Positions 10,615 through 18,428 of a stretch of DNA of 20,419 bases are shown one piece after another. The notes below the pieces were generated by a model that made no database searches, was not told where the DNA came from, and saw only the letters and a program-made list of their open reading frames with translations. The stretch spans positions 5,010,743 to 5,031,161 of the forward strand of contig BFEA01000026.1 of the NCBI GenBank assembly GCA_003427395.1, read 5' to 3'. Position numbers and translations under genes: made by a program. The stretch's first letter is position 1, and each line of letters opens with the position of its first letter. The stretch comes from Chara braunii. Its lineage: Eukaryota > Streptophyta > Charophyceae > Charales > Characeae.

Positions 10615-10939
10615 CTAGGTTACTTGTCGTCCCATGGTCGGACGTCTCCCGTAACCATCCGGTAGGGGGGTTGTCCGAGATCCCGGACAACCACTTTTTG
10701 GCATTAAAAAATAAATAAATAAATTATGATAGTGTTGCGCATACTATAGAGACCCCCCATAAAAAAATTCAGCATTTTCTGAGCATTTGGTGATAGGGTG
10801 CTATTTGAGGTGGGAAGGGGGGGTACGAGGGGTATAGGTGGGGATTATAAACTTTATTTTTTTTCTGCTGGCTCAAATGAGACAAAATTTTGGTGGCATA
10901 CACCTTATACAAGGTAGAAGCCACACGATTTTTTTTCAA

Positions 10940-10971
<32 letters not shown>

Positions 10972-11075
10972 GCGCTAGTTCGAACATCCCCTGTCCGGTC
11001 TGACGTCCGATCAGACCTCCGGTCGGACATCCCGGACGGTCAGGGGGGTCCCGAACGTCCGATAAAACAACCTAG
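10615..11075. mobile_element. 461-bp hAT-like MITE with exact 8-bp target duplication
   Basis: The flanks CAATATTC (10607-10614) and CAATATTC (11076-11083) are identical. The element begins CTAGGTT and ends AACCTAG. Beyond this perfect 7-bp inverted terminus, both arms hold GTCGGACGTC/GTCCGG-type motifs over about 90 bp. The left arm has a perfect 9-bp stem, GGTTGTCCG (10669-10677) with CGGACAACC (10684-10692). The core is AT-rich with a T28 tract at 10944-10971 and has no coding capacity. An 8-bp duplication is characteristic of hAT elements, though P and a few other superfamilies also give 8 bp. It would depend on a transposase encoded elsewhere. Confidence 0.75.
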
Positions 11076-11083
11076 CAATATTC

Positions 11084-11590
11084 TAAAAAAAATGACATTG
11101 CTGATTATCACCACTTTGCCTGAAAGGGATGTGCGCGGACCTTTCCATGTAGTCATACTTCAATTTGCCACTCCCAGTGGTACATTTCTATTGTCTTTAA
11201 GTGTATCCAAAATTGTTAATCTTACACTAAAACCTAAGATTGTTTATCATATTTTTCATATCACAAAACCTAATTGAGACTTCAACAATGAAAACATTAT
11301 TGATTATTAGTTTATGCAAATCCTCCTATTGCGAAGAAATTACGTTAAGTATTTAGTTTTACTCTCATATAAATAGGGGTCCGGGGTATTTCAAGCTCAA
11401 TGTGTCCTTTCTTGATCTTCAGTTATCTTCATGCGTACACTTCTTATTTGAGTATCAATAAAAAATTATGTATATATGTTTCAATGGTTGACTTATCTAT
11501 GAAAGACTGCAATTAACTAAAAAAAGAAAGTCAAATTAATATTCATTAAACACATTAGAGGAATTGGTAGTCGAAATACAACGATAAGGT
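11084..11590. other. AT-rich spacer, no gene recognised
   Basis: No protein, RNA gene or strong repeat was seen. A TATAAATAGG-like string near 11369 resembles a TATA box, but no gene follows that I can recognise. Confidence 0.45.
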
Positions 11591-11806
11591 AAACAACAAC
11601 CTTCAATAAACTGCAAATGACAAGTAATCAACTACAATCATACTTAGAGGCATATAAAATCTAAGTTAGGATTTACCAAAAACTCTGCCGATAAACAACA
11701 ACCTTCAATAAACTGCAAATGACAAGGTATAAATTACAATCATACTTAGACTACCATATGAAGGCATATAAAATCTAAGTGAGGATTCACAAAAGACTCT
11801 GCCTTA
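11591..11806. repeat. Tandem duplication, about 102-114-bp units
   Basis: Copies start at 11591 and 11693 with AAACAACAACCTTCAATAAA. They share CTGCAAATGACAAG, TACAATCATACTTAGA, GGCATATAAAATCTAAGT and ACTCTGCC. Copy 2 carries about 12 extra bases (ACTACCATATGA) after CTTAGA. The high similarity implies a fairly recent duplication. Confidence 0.9.
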
Positions 11807-12800
11807 AAAACAATGGTTAAGACAATCTTCGATCAAGCTAAAACTAAAGCAGGATGCAACACGATGTTGAGTGTGCGTTATTCCTCTAATGATTATTGTT
11901 TCGCAACATATAATGTCCACATTATATTAGACTATATCATTTTGTACTACCGAAGAGTTTTCACCTCATAGGAAATCTCCCGCAATGGGTGACACACTCA
12001 TCGAGCAGAAACAATTTCAACAATTTTTAATTTGTGTAATCTTTTATTTTCTCACTGCGCCGCTCCGCTATCAACATGGGACGGCTCGTGAGTTGGTGGC
12101 GCCTTGTTGGCACAGCTCCCTGCGAGGAATATCAAGGAGCTGATGTGGACGATGGGATTACGCCAACAGGCGATGGCACGAGGTTCCGTTGGTTTTATCT
12201 GGCACGACCATTGAAATGATGCTTCGGCTGAGGGTTCTTCCAACTTTGATAACCTAGGCTGAAAAGGTCTCTTGCTCCGTGCTTCGTTTATGTGGTGTCA
12301 CGGGTTGACACGCTAGAGAAAGGGGAGGCTGTCAGGGTAATTAGGATAATCTTCATGAGATCTTGGGCAAGGTAGTGACCCTGCTCTTATGCTCTGCACG
12401 AATCTAGTGGAGGTTGGTTGGGCTGTGCGTGCAGAAAGTAAGGAACATCTTCTCATGTGGAGTGGGAGGAGGGAGGCTTGTTACAAGCTGGAGCGTAAAA
12501 AAGAGCTGGCAACTTCAAGCGTTCGTTTGAGCTGGTTAAACGGTTAAAGACACAGAAGCAGGTACCGACACAATAATGACAACGATGATGGAGCAAGAAA
12601 TTTTTTTGTGAACATGTGTGGTGCTCTTCGCATTGGCCTTTTCAAATCGATTTCGCTGATCTCAATTTTGTATATGCTAATTTCCTATATTCTTGCTCTA
12701 ATCTAATGCTTACACAATTATAAATTCAGTTGCTCAAATTCAAAAAAATAAACTCACAATCTTGTCCTCTGTTTTCTGATCATCCAAATTCTGATCTACA
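11807..12800. other. Spacer with a GC-richer patch, no gene recognised
   Basis: The segment at about 12050-12540 is richer in G+C than its surroundings and may be relict coding or transposon DNA. Neither strand gives a frame above about 65 codons and no motif was recognised. The rest is AT-rich. Confidence 0.45.
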
Positions 12801-12826
12801 TGTACACACATATACACATATGCACA

Positions 12827-13009
12827 TATCCTTGAATTTCAACTATAATTTCTAACAAGTCTCAAGCAAAGTATTCTCTTCGAAATGTACACACATACAC
12901 ACAAACACATATTGTCCATTCTGAATCGCCAACGCAATTCGTAGGGATCTGTTTTATAATTACGTATCCTTTAATTTCGACTATAATTTCCAAAAGTCCC
13001 AAGTAACGT
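12827..13009. repeat. Diverged direct repeat, 138-bp period
   Basis: TATCCTTGAATTTCAACTAT at 12827 and TATCCTTTAATTTCGACTAT at 12965 continue through ATAATTTC, AAGTCYCAAG and GT(A/T)TCT. CA-rich patches with GTACACACATA occur at 12802 and 12887, so the duplicated unit probably included a short CA array. Confidence 0.75.
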
Positions 13010-13259
13010 TTCTACCATGATTTTCTAATCTTGGAACCCGAAAACTTCAGAATCTCTTCGATAATTAGGTTTTGTTTCTTTTAAATTGGTGATACGTGCA
13101 CATGATGGGAGTTGCCAGACGTCGATTGGCGCAAGAGGCTGCGCCATGTGTTTTTTTCAGTGGGTTGTTCTTAAAGATGTAGGGTGTTTTCGAGGGTTAG
13201 TGCATATTTTTGAAGAGGCCCTGCTTTTCCAAATTGCGAACGACCGGATCGTTTCCGGA

Positions 13260-13600
13260 GGGCTGAACGGTAGGAAGGGGGTGGGGGGAGCTCTTATCTT
13301 GCAGGGGCATCACAAGGTGGGAGGTGAATGTCTCAAAGAGGGTAGGTGTGGAGTAGGGGGTTGCCCTATTCTGGGGCAGGTGCTGGTGCGAGGGTCAACA
13401 TCAGTCCCTGCGGAGGCACAAATGGGCAAGGGACGGGGGGGCATGCTAAAGCTGGGGACTGTGTGCTCTTGGGGAAAGGGGGGTAGAGGGTTGGTCCTAT
13501 ATTGGGGCCGAGGGAGAGTGGGTGACTCACCTTGGCTGAGGCAGTGTAGGGCTGAGGGGGGAGGGGTAGGGGGAGGGAGGGGCGATCTCTCTCGAATAAG
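13260..13600 (+). other. G-rich block with putative G-quadruplex motif
   Basis: The plus strand is strongly G-skewed. At 13556-13582 runs of G6, G4, G5, G3 and G4 are separated by one or two bases, a canonical quadruplex-forming pattern. Similar segments, TAGGGGGTTGCCCTATTCTG (13354) and TAGAGGGTTGGTCCTATATT (13484), are 130 bases apart and suggest a decayed tandem repeat. A 200-codon open frame (13086-13688) spans the block. Its Gly/Arg-rich sequence matches no family I know and is probably a by-product of the stop-poor composition. Confidence 0.6.
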
Positions 13601-13737
13601 TCTATCATTCAGTTTACTATTTCTTTCCATTTGGTTTGCCTCTCGAGGAGGTTGTAGGAATAGGTACTATCTAGCAAGTCAGCTGTGATCCTGCGAAGGG
13701 TGGTTGAAATTTCGGAGGCCCTCGAAGACCGATGCAT

Positions 13738-14401
13738 GAGCAACGCTGGCCGGATCCGGAGCCAGGTGGTGCAACTCTGTGACCTAGCTTAGTGGGGGCG
13801 TGAGGCCTGGTAAAGAGCTCTGGGGGGCTGTTTGCGGGGGCAGTCTCAGAAGTCATCGGGGGTCGTAACTGGAGCAATGCTGGCCGGTGCTGGAGCAAGG
13901 TGGTGCAACTCTGTAACCTAACCTGATGGGAGCATGAGGCCTGGAAGAGCTTGGTTCGTGCTGAAAACAGCCATGCTGGTGGTGGTCGTAGGTGGATTGA
14001 ATAGGTTTCACCTATCTGATTCGTGGTTGGGAGGCTTTTTGACACACATATTCTAGTGACTTGGTAGAGTCTGAATAGTGGAAAAAAAGTATGTTGTTGT
14101 TATGAATGTCTTAGGACTCTAGGGACTCTTAGCAACCCATCTTAGGCGGTTTCGATGCTGTTATACTCAGCGATCTGCGGCTGTTCGACGCCAGACCGAC
14201 GCTGGCCGGTGCTGGGGTGTTGCCCTGTAACCTGCTGATGCAGGAGCGTGAGGCCTGGTAGAGAGATCTGGGGATGCTTTGGGGTGGGCATCCCAAGGGA
14301 CAGCCAAGGGTTGCTGCTGGGACGACGCTGGTCGGAGCTGGGGCGAGTTCTATTGCCCTGTAACCCAGCAGGGTGGGGGCGTGAGGCCTGGAAGAGCTCA
14401 G
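13738..14401. repeat. Four diverged copies of a ~85-bp GC-rich repeat
   Basis: Copies lie near 13738-13823, 13872-13954, 14195-14273 and 14321-14401. Each starts RACGCTGG(C/T)CGG or a near variant, continues through CTGTRACC and ends with GYGTGAGGCCTGG followed by (T)A(G/A)AGAGCT-like sequence. They form two pairs with starts about 134 and 126 bases apart, separated by a unique 240-base spacer. On the minus strand two copies read RPHAPT(K/L)LG(H/Y)R, but frames are not maintained, so coding is unsupported. Confidence 0.78.
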
Positions 14402-14647
14402 CAGGGAGTAAGACTGTGTTGGAAAGTCGTAGAAGGGCTTGTTAGGGATCCTGAGGGTTGTGAGCATTCGTAGGACCTCTGTGGCAGCCTATTGCATGAG
14501 TAGTTCCTTAATAGGTCATTAGATATTCATGATCTTCCCCATGCTTTCTGAATCATATCATGTTCACAGACTGTTCTCAGCCAAAGCCGGGTAATGGCCC
14601 CGTTATCTCAAACGATCTCAAATGTTCTCAATGATCTATACAATTCG

Positions 14648-15015
14648 ATATGGGACGCTGGGCCCGGTTCCCAGCACGTGCTGCTCCCCACGAATAGACT
14701 GGAGCATTTGTTTTCAAAACAAAATAAAATAAGTAAAATAAAATAAATTCTCTCCTCTCTCTCGTACTCTTTCCTCCGGCAGTCAGTACACCCCAACTTT
14801 ACCAGATCCTGTCCCGCAGTTGCAGCCCTAATTACAGGCTCCCATTCCTCTCCCGTGCAATAAGCTCTCACAATTCTTGGTCTGGAAAATTCAACAATCA
14901 ATGCTGGCGGGCCTCAGGCTATTTCATACGTTCTGTTCGATTTTCATTTGCAATCTGTATATGGGACGCTGGACCCGATTTCCAGCAGGTGAAGCTCCCC
15001 ACCAATAGATGGAGC
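14648..15015. repeat. Dispersed direct repeat pair, 311 bases apart
   Basis: Copies at 14648-14705 and 14959-15015 share ATATGGGACGCTGG, CCCAGCA/TCCAGCA, GCTCCCCAC and AATAGA..TGGAGC. The first contains the perfect palindrome CAGCACGTGCTG (14672-14683). An A-rich stretch (AAAATAAAAT-like) follows the first copy, and a pure A19 tract follows the second about 65 bases on. This arrangement would fit retroposon-type repeats, but no Pol III boxes were identified. Confidence 0.75.
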
Positions 15016-15080
15016 CTCCCCCCAGGTGCTAGCGGTGTCTGCTCTTACCAGCACCTCTAGCACTGCAGGGAGTTTCTTTC

Positions 15081-15099
15081 AAAAAAAAAAAAAAAAAAA
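15081..15099 (+). repeat. Poly(A)19 tract
   Basis: Nineteen consecutive A residues preceded by AGTTTCTTTC. It could be the tail of a retroposed sequence whose body includes the repeat at 14959-15015. No matching target duplication was confirmed. Confidence 0.85.
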
Positions 15100-15440
15100 C
15101 ATACACCTCGGGGATAATTCGGCACGTGCTGCAGCTGTCCCATGTTCTGATCCCTCTTTTCGACGACTTCTTCGGTTGCCTATCCTTACACTCTCGAGGC
15201 AACGGTATTCTCTTAGCTCTGTCTTTGGATATAAGTTGTGACATTATATAAGCTTGGGTCATGGAACTTGACTGTAATAATTAGCATGGTTGACTGGTCC
15301 TGTTTGACATGGTCACAGTCAGCTACTGAGTACGAAAAGGCCCCTCCCTGAGTGGTCCGAGAAAGTTCTTTCAAACTTTCAAGCTTTCCAACATATCAAA
15401 CTCAAGCATGAATAAATTTCGCACGCCTTTGCCTAGCCCA
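15100..15440. other. Spacer, no gene recognised
   Basis: Moderate GC content with no recognisable coding or RNA gene. A TATATAAG string at 15245-15252 resembles a TATA element but has no identifiable downstream gene. Confidence 0.4.
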
Positions 15441-15450
15441 TTTTTATTAA

Positions 15451-15591
15451 CCGCCAGTACCTTTCCCAGTTATCGGCCGCGTGCCCTGCGTGCCCAGTTT
15501 TGGCGGCTCATCTGGCCGCCGCCGGAGGCCGAGTGTGGTCTCCGTGTTAACCGCAGCGATTCGGCAGAATGCCTGGGAAAGGTACTGGTGG
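15451..15591. repeat. Long inverted repeat with GC-rich loop
   Basis: CCGCCAGTACCTTTCCCAG (15451-15469) is the reverse complement of CTGGGAAAGGTACTGGTGG (15573-15591) at 18 of 19 positions. A weaker match of TTAA-type sequence extends the stem outward. The 103-base loop is GC-rich (GGCCGCCGCCGGAGGCC segment near 15513). It could be a small foldback element or a stem-forming transcript; no family was recognised. Confidence 0.75.
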
Positions 15592-15599
15592 TTTAATTA

Positions 15600-15870
15600 T
15601 CACGTCTCCAACGGCCCAACCATCCAATTAATTGTGTTCCGGAACTCGTGGTTCGTCACCTGTTACGACTTACAAGGACCTTCCTCTGGTCGCCATCGAC
15701 ATCGAGTAACTCCATAATTCTGGTCATTGGGAACAAGGCACTCATAGCTGTTGAATTTGGAGGGTGACAGTTCAGTTTGCCTTTCTGAAGTTTACTGTTG
15801 TTGGACATCTTTGGGACATGGCGATTCAGAGTGCCATTCGACTACCAGCTTCACCCGAATAGAAACCCCA
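15600..15870. other. Spacer with a weak rRNA-like fragment
   Basis: GTTACGACTT at about 15663 followed by CCTTCCTCT recalls the complement of the small-subunit rRNA 3' end. The neighbouring sequence does not continue the match, so no rRNA is called. Nothing else was recognised. Confidence 0.4.
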
Positions 15871-15874
15871 CTAA

Positions 15875-16286
15875 GGGCATACTCGCACACAAGTAGCAAA
15901 ACAGCAAAATTTGCCACGTGCTACTCCCAGTTTGCTGTTTTGGTGTTTTGCGCAGCCACACAGGGGTAGCAAATTGGAAAAGACAACGCCCCGCCGCCAT
16001 GCCATTTGTGAAATTGGCCACTTGTGCGGTCACACAATGAAAGTAGGCAAGGGATGCCTGCAATTAATTCTCTTCTGTCAGCTGACAGATTTGAGAGGGG
16101 GGGGGGGGGGGGGATGCCAGGACCTCTGGAGGTGCTGGCAAATTGCTCAACCCCACAGCCCTGCAGCCAGCTGACAGTTCCCACACCAGTTACGAATTTG
16201 ATGGGGTGGGCGGGCAAAGAGCAACTGCAAAACCATCATAGCAATGTTTGCAATTTGCTCAAAAAAGCCCCTAGTGTGAGTAGGCC
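15875..16286. mobile_element. Possible MITE-like unit with GGC(A/C)TACTC(G/A)CAC ends
   Basis: The left end GGCATACTCGCAC (15876) and the right end read inward, GGCCTACTCACAC (from 16286), agree at 11 of 13 positions. AGCAAA-containing sequence follows within about 30 bases on each side. The interior is rich in GCAAATT-type motifs on both strands and includes a G17 run. No target-site duplication could be confirmed, and the right-end motif is also the start of each 230-bp tandem unit, so the pairing may be accidental. Confidence 0.38.
16097..16113 (+). repeat. Poly(G)17 homopolymer
   Basis: Seventeen consecutive G residues preceded by GAGA. Such runs are rare in AT-rich plant-like DNA and prone to length error in sequencing. 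Confidence 0.93.
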
Positions 16287-16722
16287 GTCGTTATGGCTCT
16301 CTGTCGCAATTTTCAGTCCAGATACAGTGATAATGACCGAGCGTTCTATTCGGGGAAGACGGTAGCTCAACCACTGTTGCATTTTCCAGTCCCAGTCTGC
16401 AAAACACTCCGCTTTCGGCTGTGAAAACCTGTGCTCGAGTACTTCTTGGAGGCTGCAGCAGTGCACGACTCCTTAATCAGGAGGCACGCAAGAAAAGCCC
16501 CTAGTGTGAGTAGGCCTAGTTATGGCTCCCTGTCACAATTTTCAGTCCAGATACAGCGATAATGACAGAGCGTTCTATTCGGGTGAAGACGGTAGCTCAA
16601 CCACTGTTGCATTTTCTAGTCCCAGTCTGCAAAACACTCTGCTTTCGGCTGTGAAAACCTGTGCTCGAGTACTTCTTGGAGGCTGCAGCAGTGCACGACT
16701 CCTTAATCAGGAGGCACGCAAG
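16263..16722. repeat. Clean two-copy 230-bp tandem duplication
   Basis: Unit 1 (16263-16492) and unit 2 (16493-16722) begin AAAAGCCCCTAGTGTGAGTA and end AGGAGGCACGCAAG. They differ at only a handful of positions (for example CGTCGTTATGG versus CTAGTTATGG). Open frames cross both units on both strands, but none gives a recognisable protein. This is the least diverged tandem in the window and lies about 700 bases past the SelD stop. Confidence 0.95.
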
Positions 16723-17146
16723 AGGAGTCACCATCTGCCAGCGAGTCAACTCAGGATCTGTCGTAGAGTTGAGAGCCACATCGATTACATTTTATGTCTG
16801 TGGTGAATGATGGCAGCTTTCTTCTCCATTTGGTGGCAGTTGTGGGGATAGCGGGGTGGGGGAAGGAGATGCAACCCCACGATACCAGTGACAGCCCAAA
16901 GACCGTGGTTGAAAGAAAAGCAGCCCCTGCCGCCCACAAGCCAGAAGGATGAGAAGGGCGCGCCGAGAAGGCAAGAAAAGAAAACATTGATATGCCTCCT
17001 GCAAGCAACTGGAACATATTGCTCCCTCAATCGACTTCTTCCTCTAAGGACATTTCCATCGCCAGAATCTATGGCCACGAGCCAGCTCTTCTTCTTCTTC
17101 TTCAGAGAAGAAGGTTTCTTTCACCGTAGTCTATGGCCATGAAATC
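16723..17146. other. Downstream flank of SelD, no second gene recognised
   Basis: This may include the distal 3' UTR of the minus-strand SelD gene. Two half-similar segments carry TCTATGGCCA (about 17068 and 17130). On the SelD sense strand there is no AATAAA between here and the stop codon; a TGTAA occurs near 16785. No independent coding region was seen. Confidence 0.45.
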
Positions 17147-17340
17147 AACTCGAATTCCTCCCACAATATACATGTGTACGTTACCGCAGACAAGCTGCTA
17201 CAGGGAAACAAGAGACGGAATAGAACAACACCTTTCCTCTCCCCCGTGACACAAACTCAAATTTCTCCCACAAATACATGTGGCAGAAGCAGCGACGAGG
17301 ACACAAGATATGGAGTAGAACGGCGATATTCCTCTCCCAG
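17147..17340 (-). repeat. Diverged tandem duplication in the SelD 3' flank
   Basis: Plus-strand copies start at 17147 (AACTCGAATTCCTCCCACAA) and 17254 (AACTCAAATTTCTCCCACAA). Each passes through an ATACATGTG-like string and ACAAGA and ends at GGA.TAGAAC and TCCTCTCCC. The block lies 80-270 bases beyond the SelD stop codon, so the duplication probably lies in the 3' UTR. No canonical AUGA motif of a selenocysteine insertion element occurs on the sense strand from the stop to about 16800. Confidence 0.7.
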
Positions 17341-17420
17341 CTTCGGTAGTTGAACAGCGTTCCTCTGGATGCAGGGATGACACTCACCCGAGAAGGAGAA
17401 GAAAAGAAGTCGAGGTGCTC

Positions 17421-18070
17421 TCAGGGGTTCCTGACAACGATTCCAACATCTCCGTCAACAAGACGACCAATCACGGCCGCATGAGCTAGACCATCCTCTC
17501 GCAGCTTCTGGAGGACTGTGTCAGTTGCAGAGGGATCCACTGCCACAAGCAACCCGCCGCTGGTTTGCGGGTCAGCCATCAAACTCTTCTGCCAGTTTTC
17601 CAGTGGTTGCACCGATTCTTCGTAGCTGATGTACTCCCCATAACTCTCTAGGTTCCTCTTAACAGCCCCTGGAAAAGTGCCCAGCTTGGCCACAGGGACA
17701 GCATGCTCCATGACAGGAAGATTTGGAAAGTCGACCACAGCTCTGACGCCGCTGCCTCTGCAAACTTCCAGCAGATGACCAAAAAGACCGAAGCCAGTCA
17801 CGTCTGTTATGGCATGAACAGACGGGATGTCGGCAAGCACCGGGCCAACAGAGTTGAGACGAGTCATCGTCGCCAGAGCCTCAGCATAACCCTCAGGACC
17901 AAGTTTCCCACCTTTCAGAGCAGTTGTCATCACACCAACTCCGAGAGGCTTTGTAAGGACCAGATCATCACCTGCCTTGGCAGTTGAGTTGGCTTTCAAC
18001 TTGTCTGGATGTACAGTTCCTGCCACCACAAGTCCGAAGATAGGTTCTGGCGAGTCTATCGAATGCCCAC
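17421..18070 (-). CDS. selD: Selenophosphate synthetase (SelD), terminal exon, C-terminal 215 residues
   Basis: Selenide, water dikinase makes monoselenophosphate from selenide and ATP, the selenium donor for selenocysteyn-tRNA synthesis. The exon opens with the split first codon of GGHSID, typical of bacterial-type SelD; animal SPS proteins have GGQT here. In order it shows GGHSIDSPEP (residues 1-10), LTKPLGVGV (about 40), TDVTGFGLFGH (about 90), KLGTFPGAVKRN (about 129) and DPQTSGGLL (about 169). It ends VVRNP with a TGA at 17421-17423. These cover the PurM/AIRS-type C-terminal half. The N-terminal third with the catalytic Cys/Sec and GDDAA-type motif is absent and must lie in upstream exons. 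The frame stays open upstream to 18167, but that part is (TG)n-encoded Cys-Val and intron. The reading frame is intact with no frameshift, so a functional gene is likely. Confidence 0.93.
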
Positions 18071-18120
18071 CTGAGACCCACCAGAAACAAATCAATAACC
18101 ACCATGCCAGATACGTCAGA
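18071..18120 (-). promoter_or_regulatory. 3' splice site before the SelD terminal exon
   Basis: On the minus strand the acceptor reads TTTCTGGTGGGTCTCAG, followed by exon GTGGGCATTC. The intron ends at 18071. The exon's first two bases complete a GGT glycine codon, so this is a phase 1 intron, with G expected as the last base of the previous exon. A TTCTGAC about 45 bases upstream is a candidate branch point. The acceptor is where homology to SelD begins, which fixes the exon start. Confidence 0.82.
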
Positions 18121-18131
18121 AACCAACAAAT

Positions 18132-18132
<1 letters not shown>

Positions 18133-18172
<40 letters not shown>
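18133..18172. repeat. (CA)20 array in the last SelD intron
   Basis: A pure CA array on the plus strand, hence (UG)n in the SelD pre-mRNA, ends about 62 bases upstream of the acceptor. It produces a false N-terminal Cys-Val extension in the open frame. Confidence 0.97.
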
Positions 18173-18176
<4 letters not shown>

Positions 18177-18354
18177 GCCATTCTTGTCAGGGGTTTGGAC
18201 CGACAGTCTGCTAGGATTGCAGGGCTAGTGTGAGTGAAGTCCACCACTTTTATCAGAGGTATCGCTAACTCTGGGCGACATGGTGAGTCCTTAAGACTCC
18301 TTACCCATCAGTCAAATGCAACCTGGGCAGACTGTCAGGCTTCAAACCCTGATG
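18173..18354. other. Putative SelD intron or upstream sequence
   Basis: No SelD exon could be recognised here. The segment holds GGGCTAGTGTGAGTG (18222-18236), a relative of the CTAGTGTGAGTAGG motif that opens each 230-bp unit. CAGACTGT (about 18328) can pair with ACAGTCTG (about 18377) in the adjoining repeat. Confidence 0.5.
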
Positions 18355-18428
18355 AGTAGGTGGAAGTTCGCCGAAACAGTCTGGCACAGTCATGCTTTTT
18401 TTGTGGAGTTGCGTACAGCGAATATGAC

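Noticed and set aside
13086-13688. 200-codon plus-strand open frame
   Set aside because: It spans a G-rich, stop-poor block, has Gly/Arg bias and no recognisable domain, splice context or homologue.
15655-15700. Possible small-subunit rRNA fragment (GTTACGACTT ... CCTTCCTCT)
   Set aside because: Only two short words match and the order and spacing do not continue; the surrounding 250 bases are not rRNA-like.
15875-16286. CACTA-type reading of the same unit (CACTAAGGGC left, CACTAGGGGC right)
   Set aside because: The termini agree at 9 of 10 bases, but the expected 3-bp target duplication is absent, so I kept only a low-confidence generic call.
18071-18167. N-terminal extension of SelD beginning with Met-Cys-Val repeats
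   Set aside because: It is intron plus (TG)n translated in frame; SelD homology stops exactly at a consensus acceptor.
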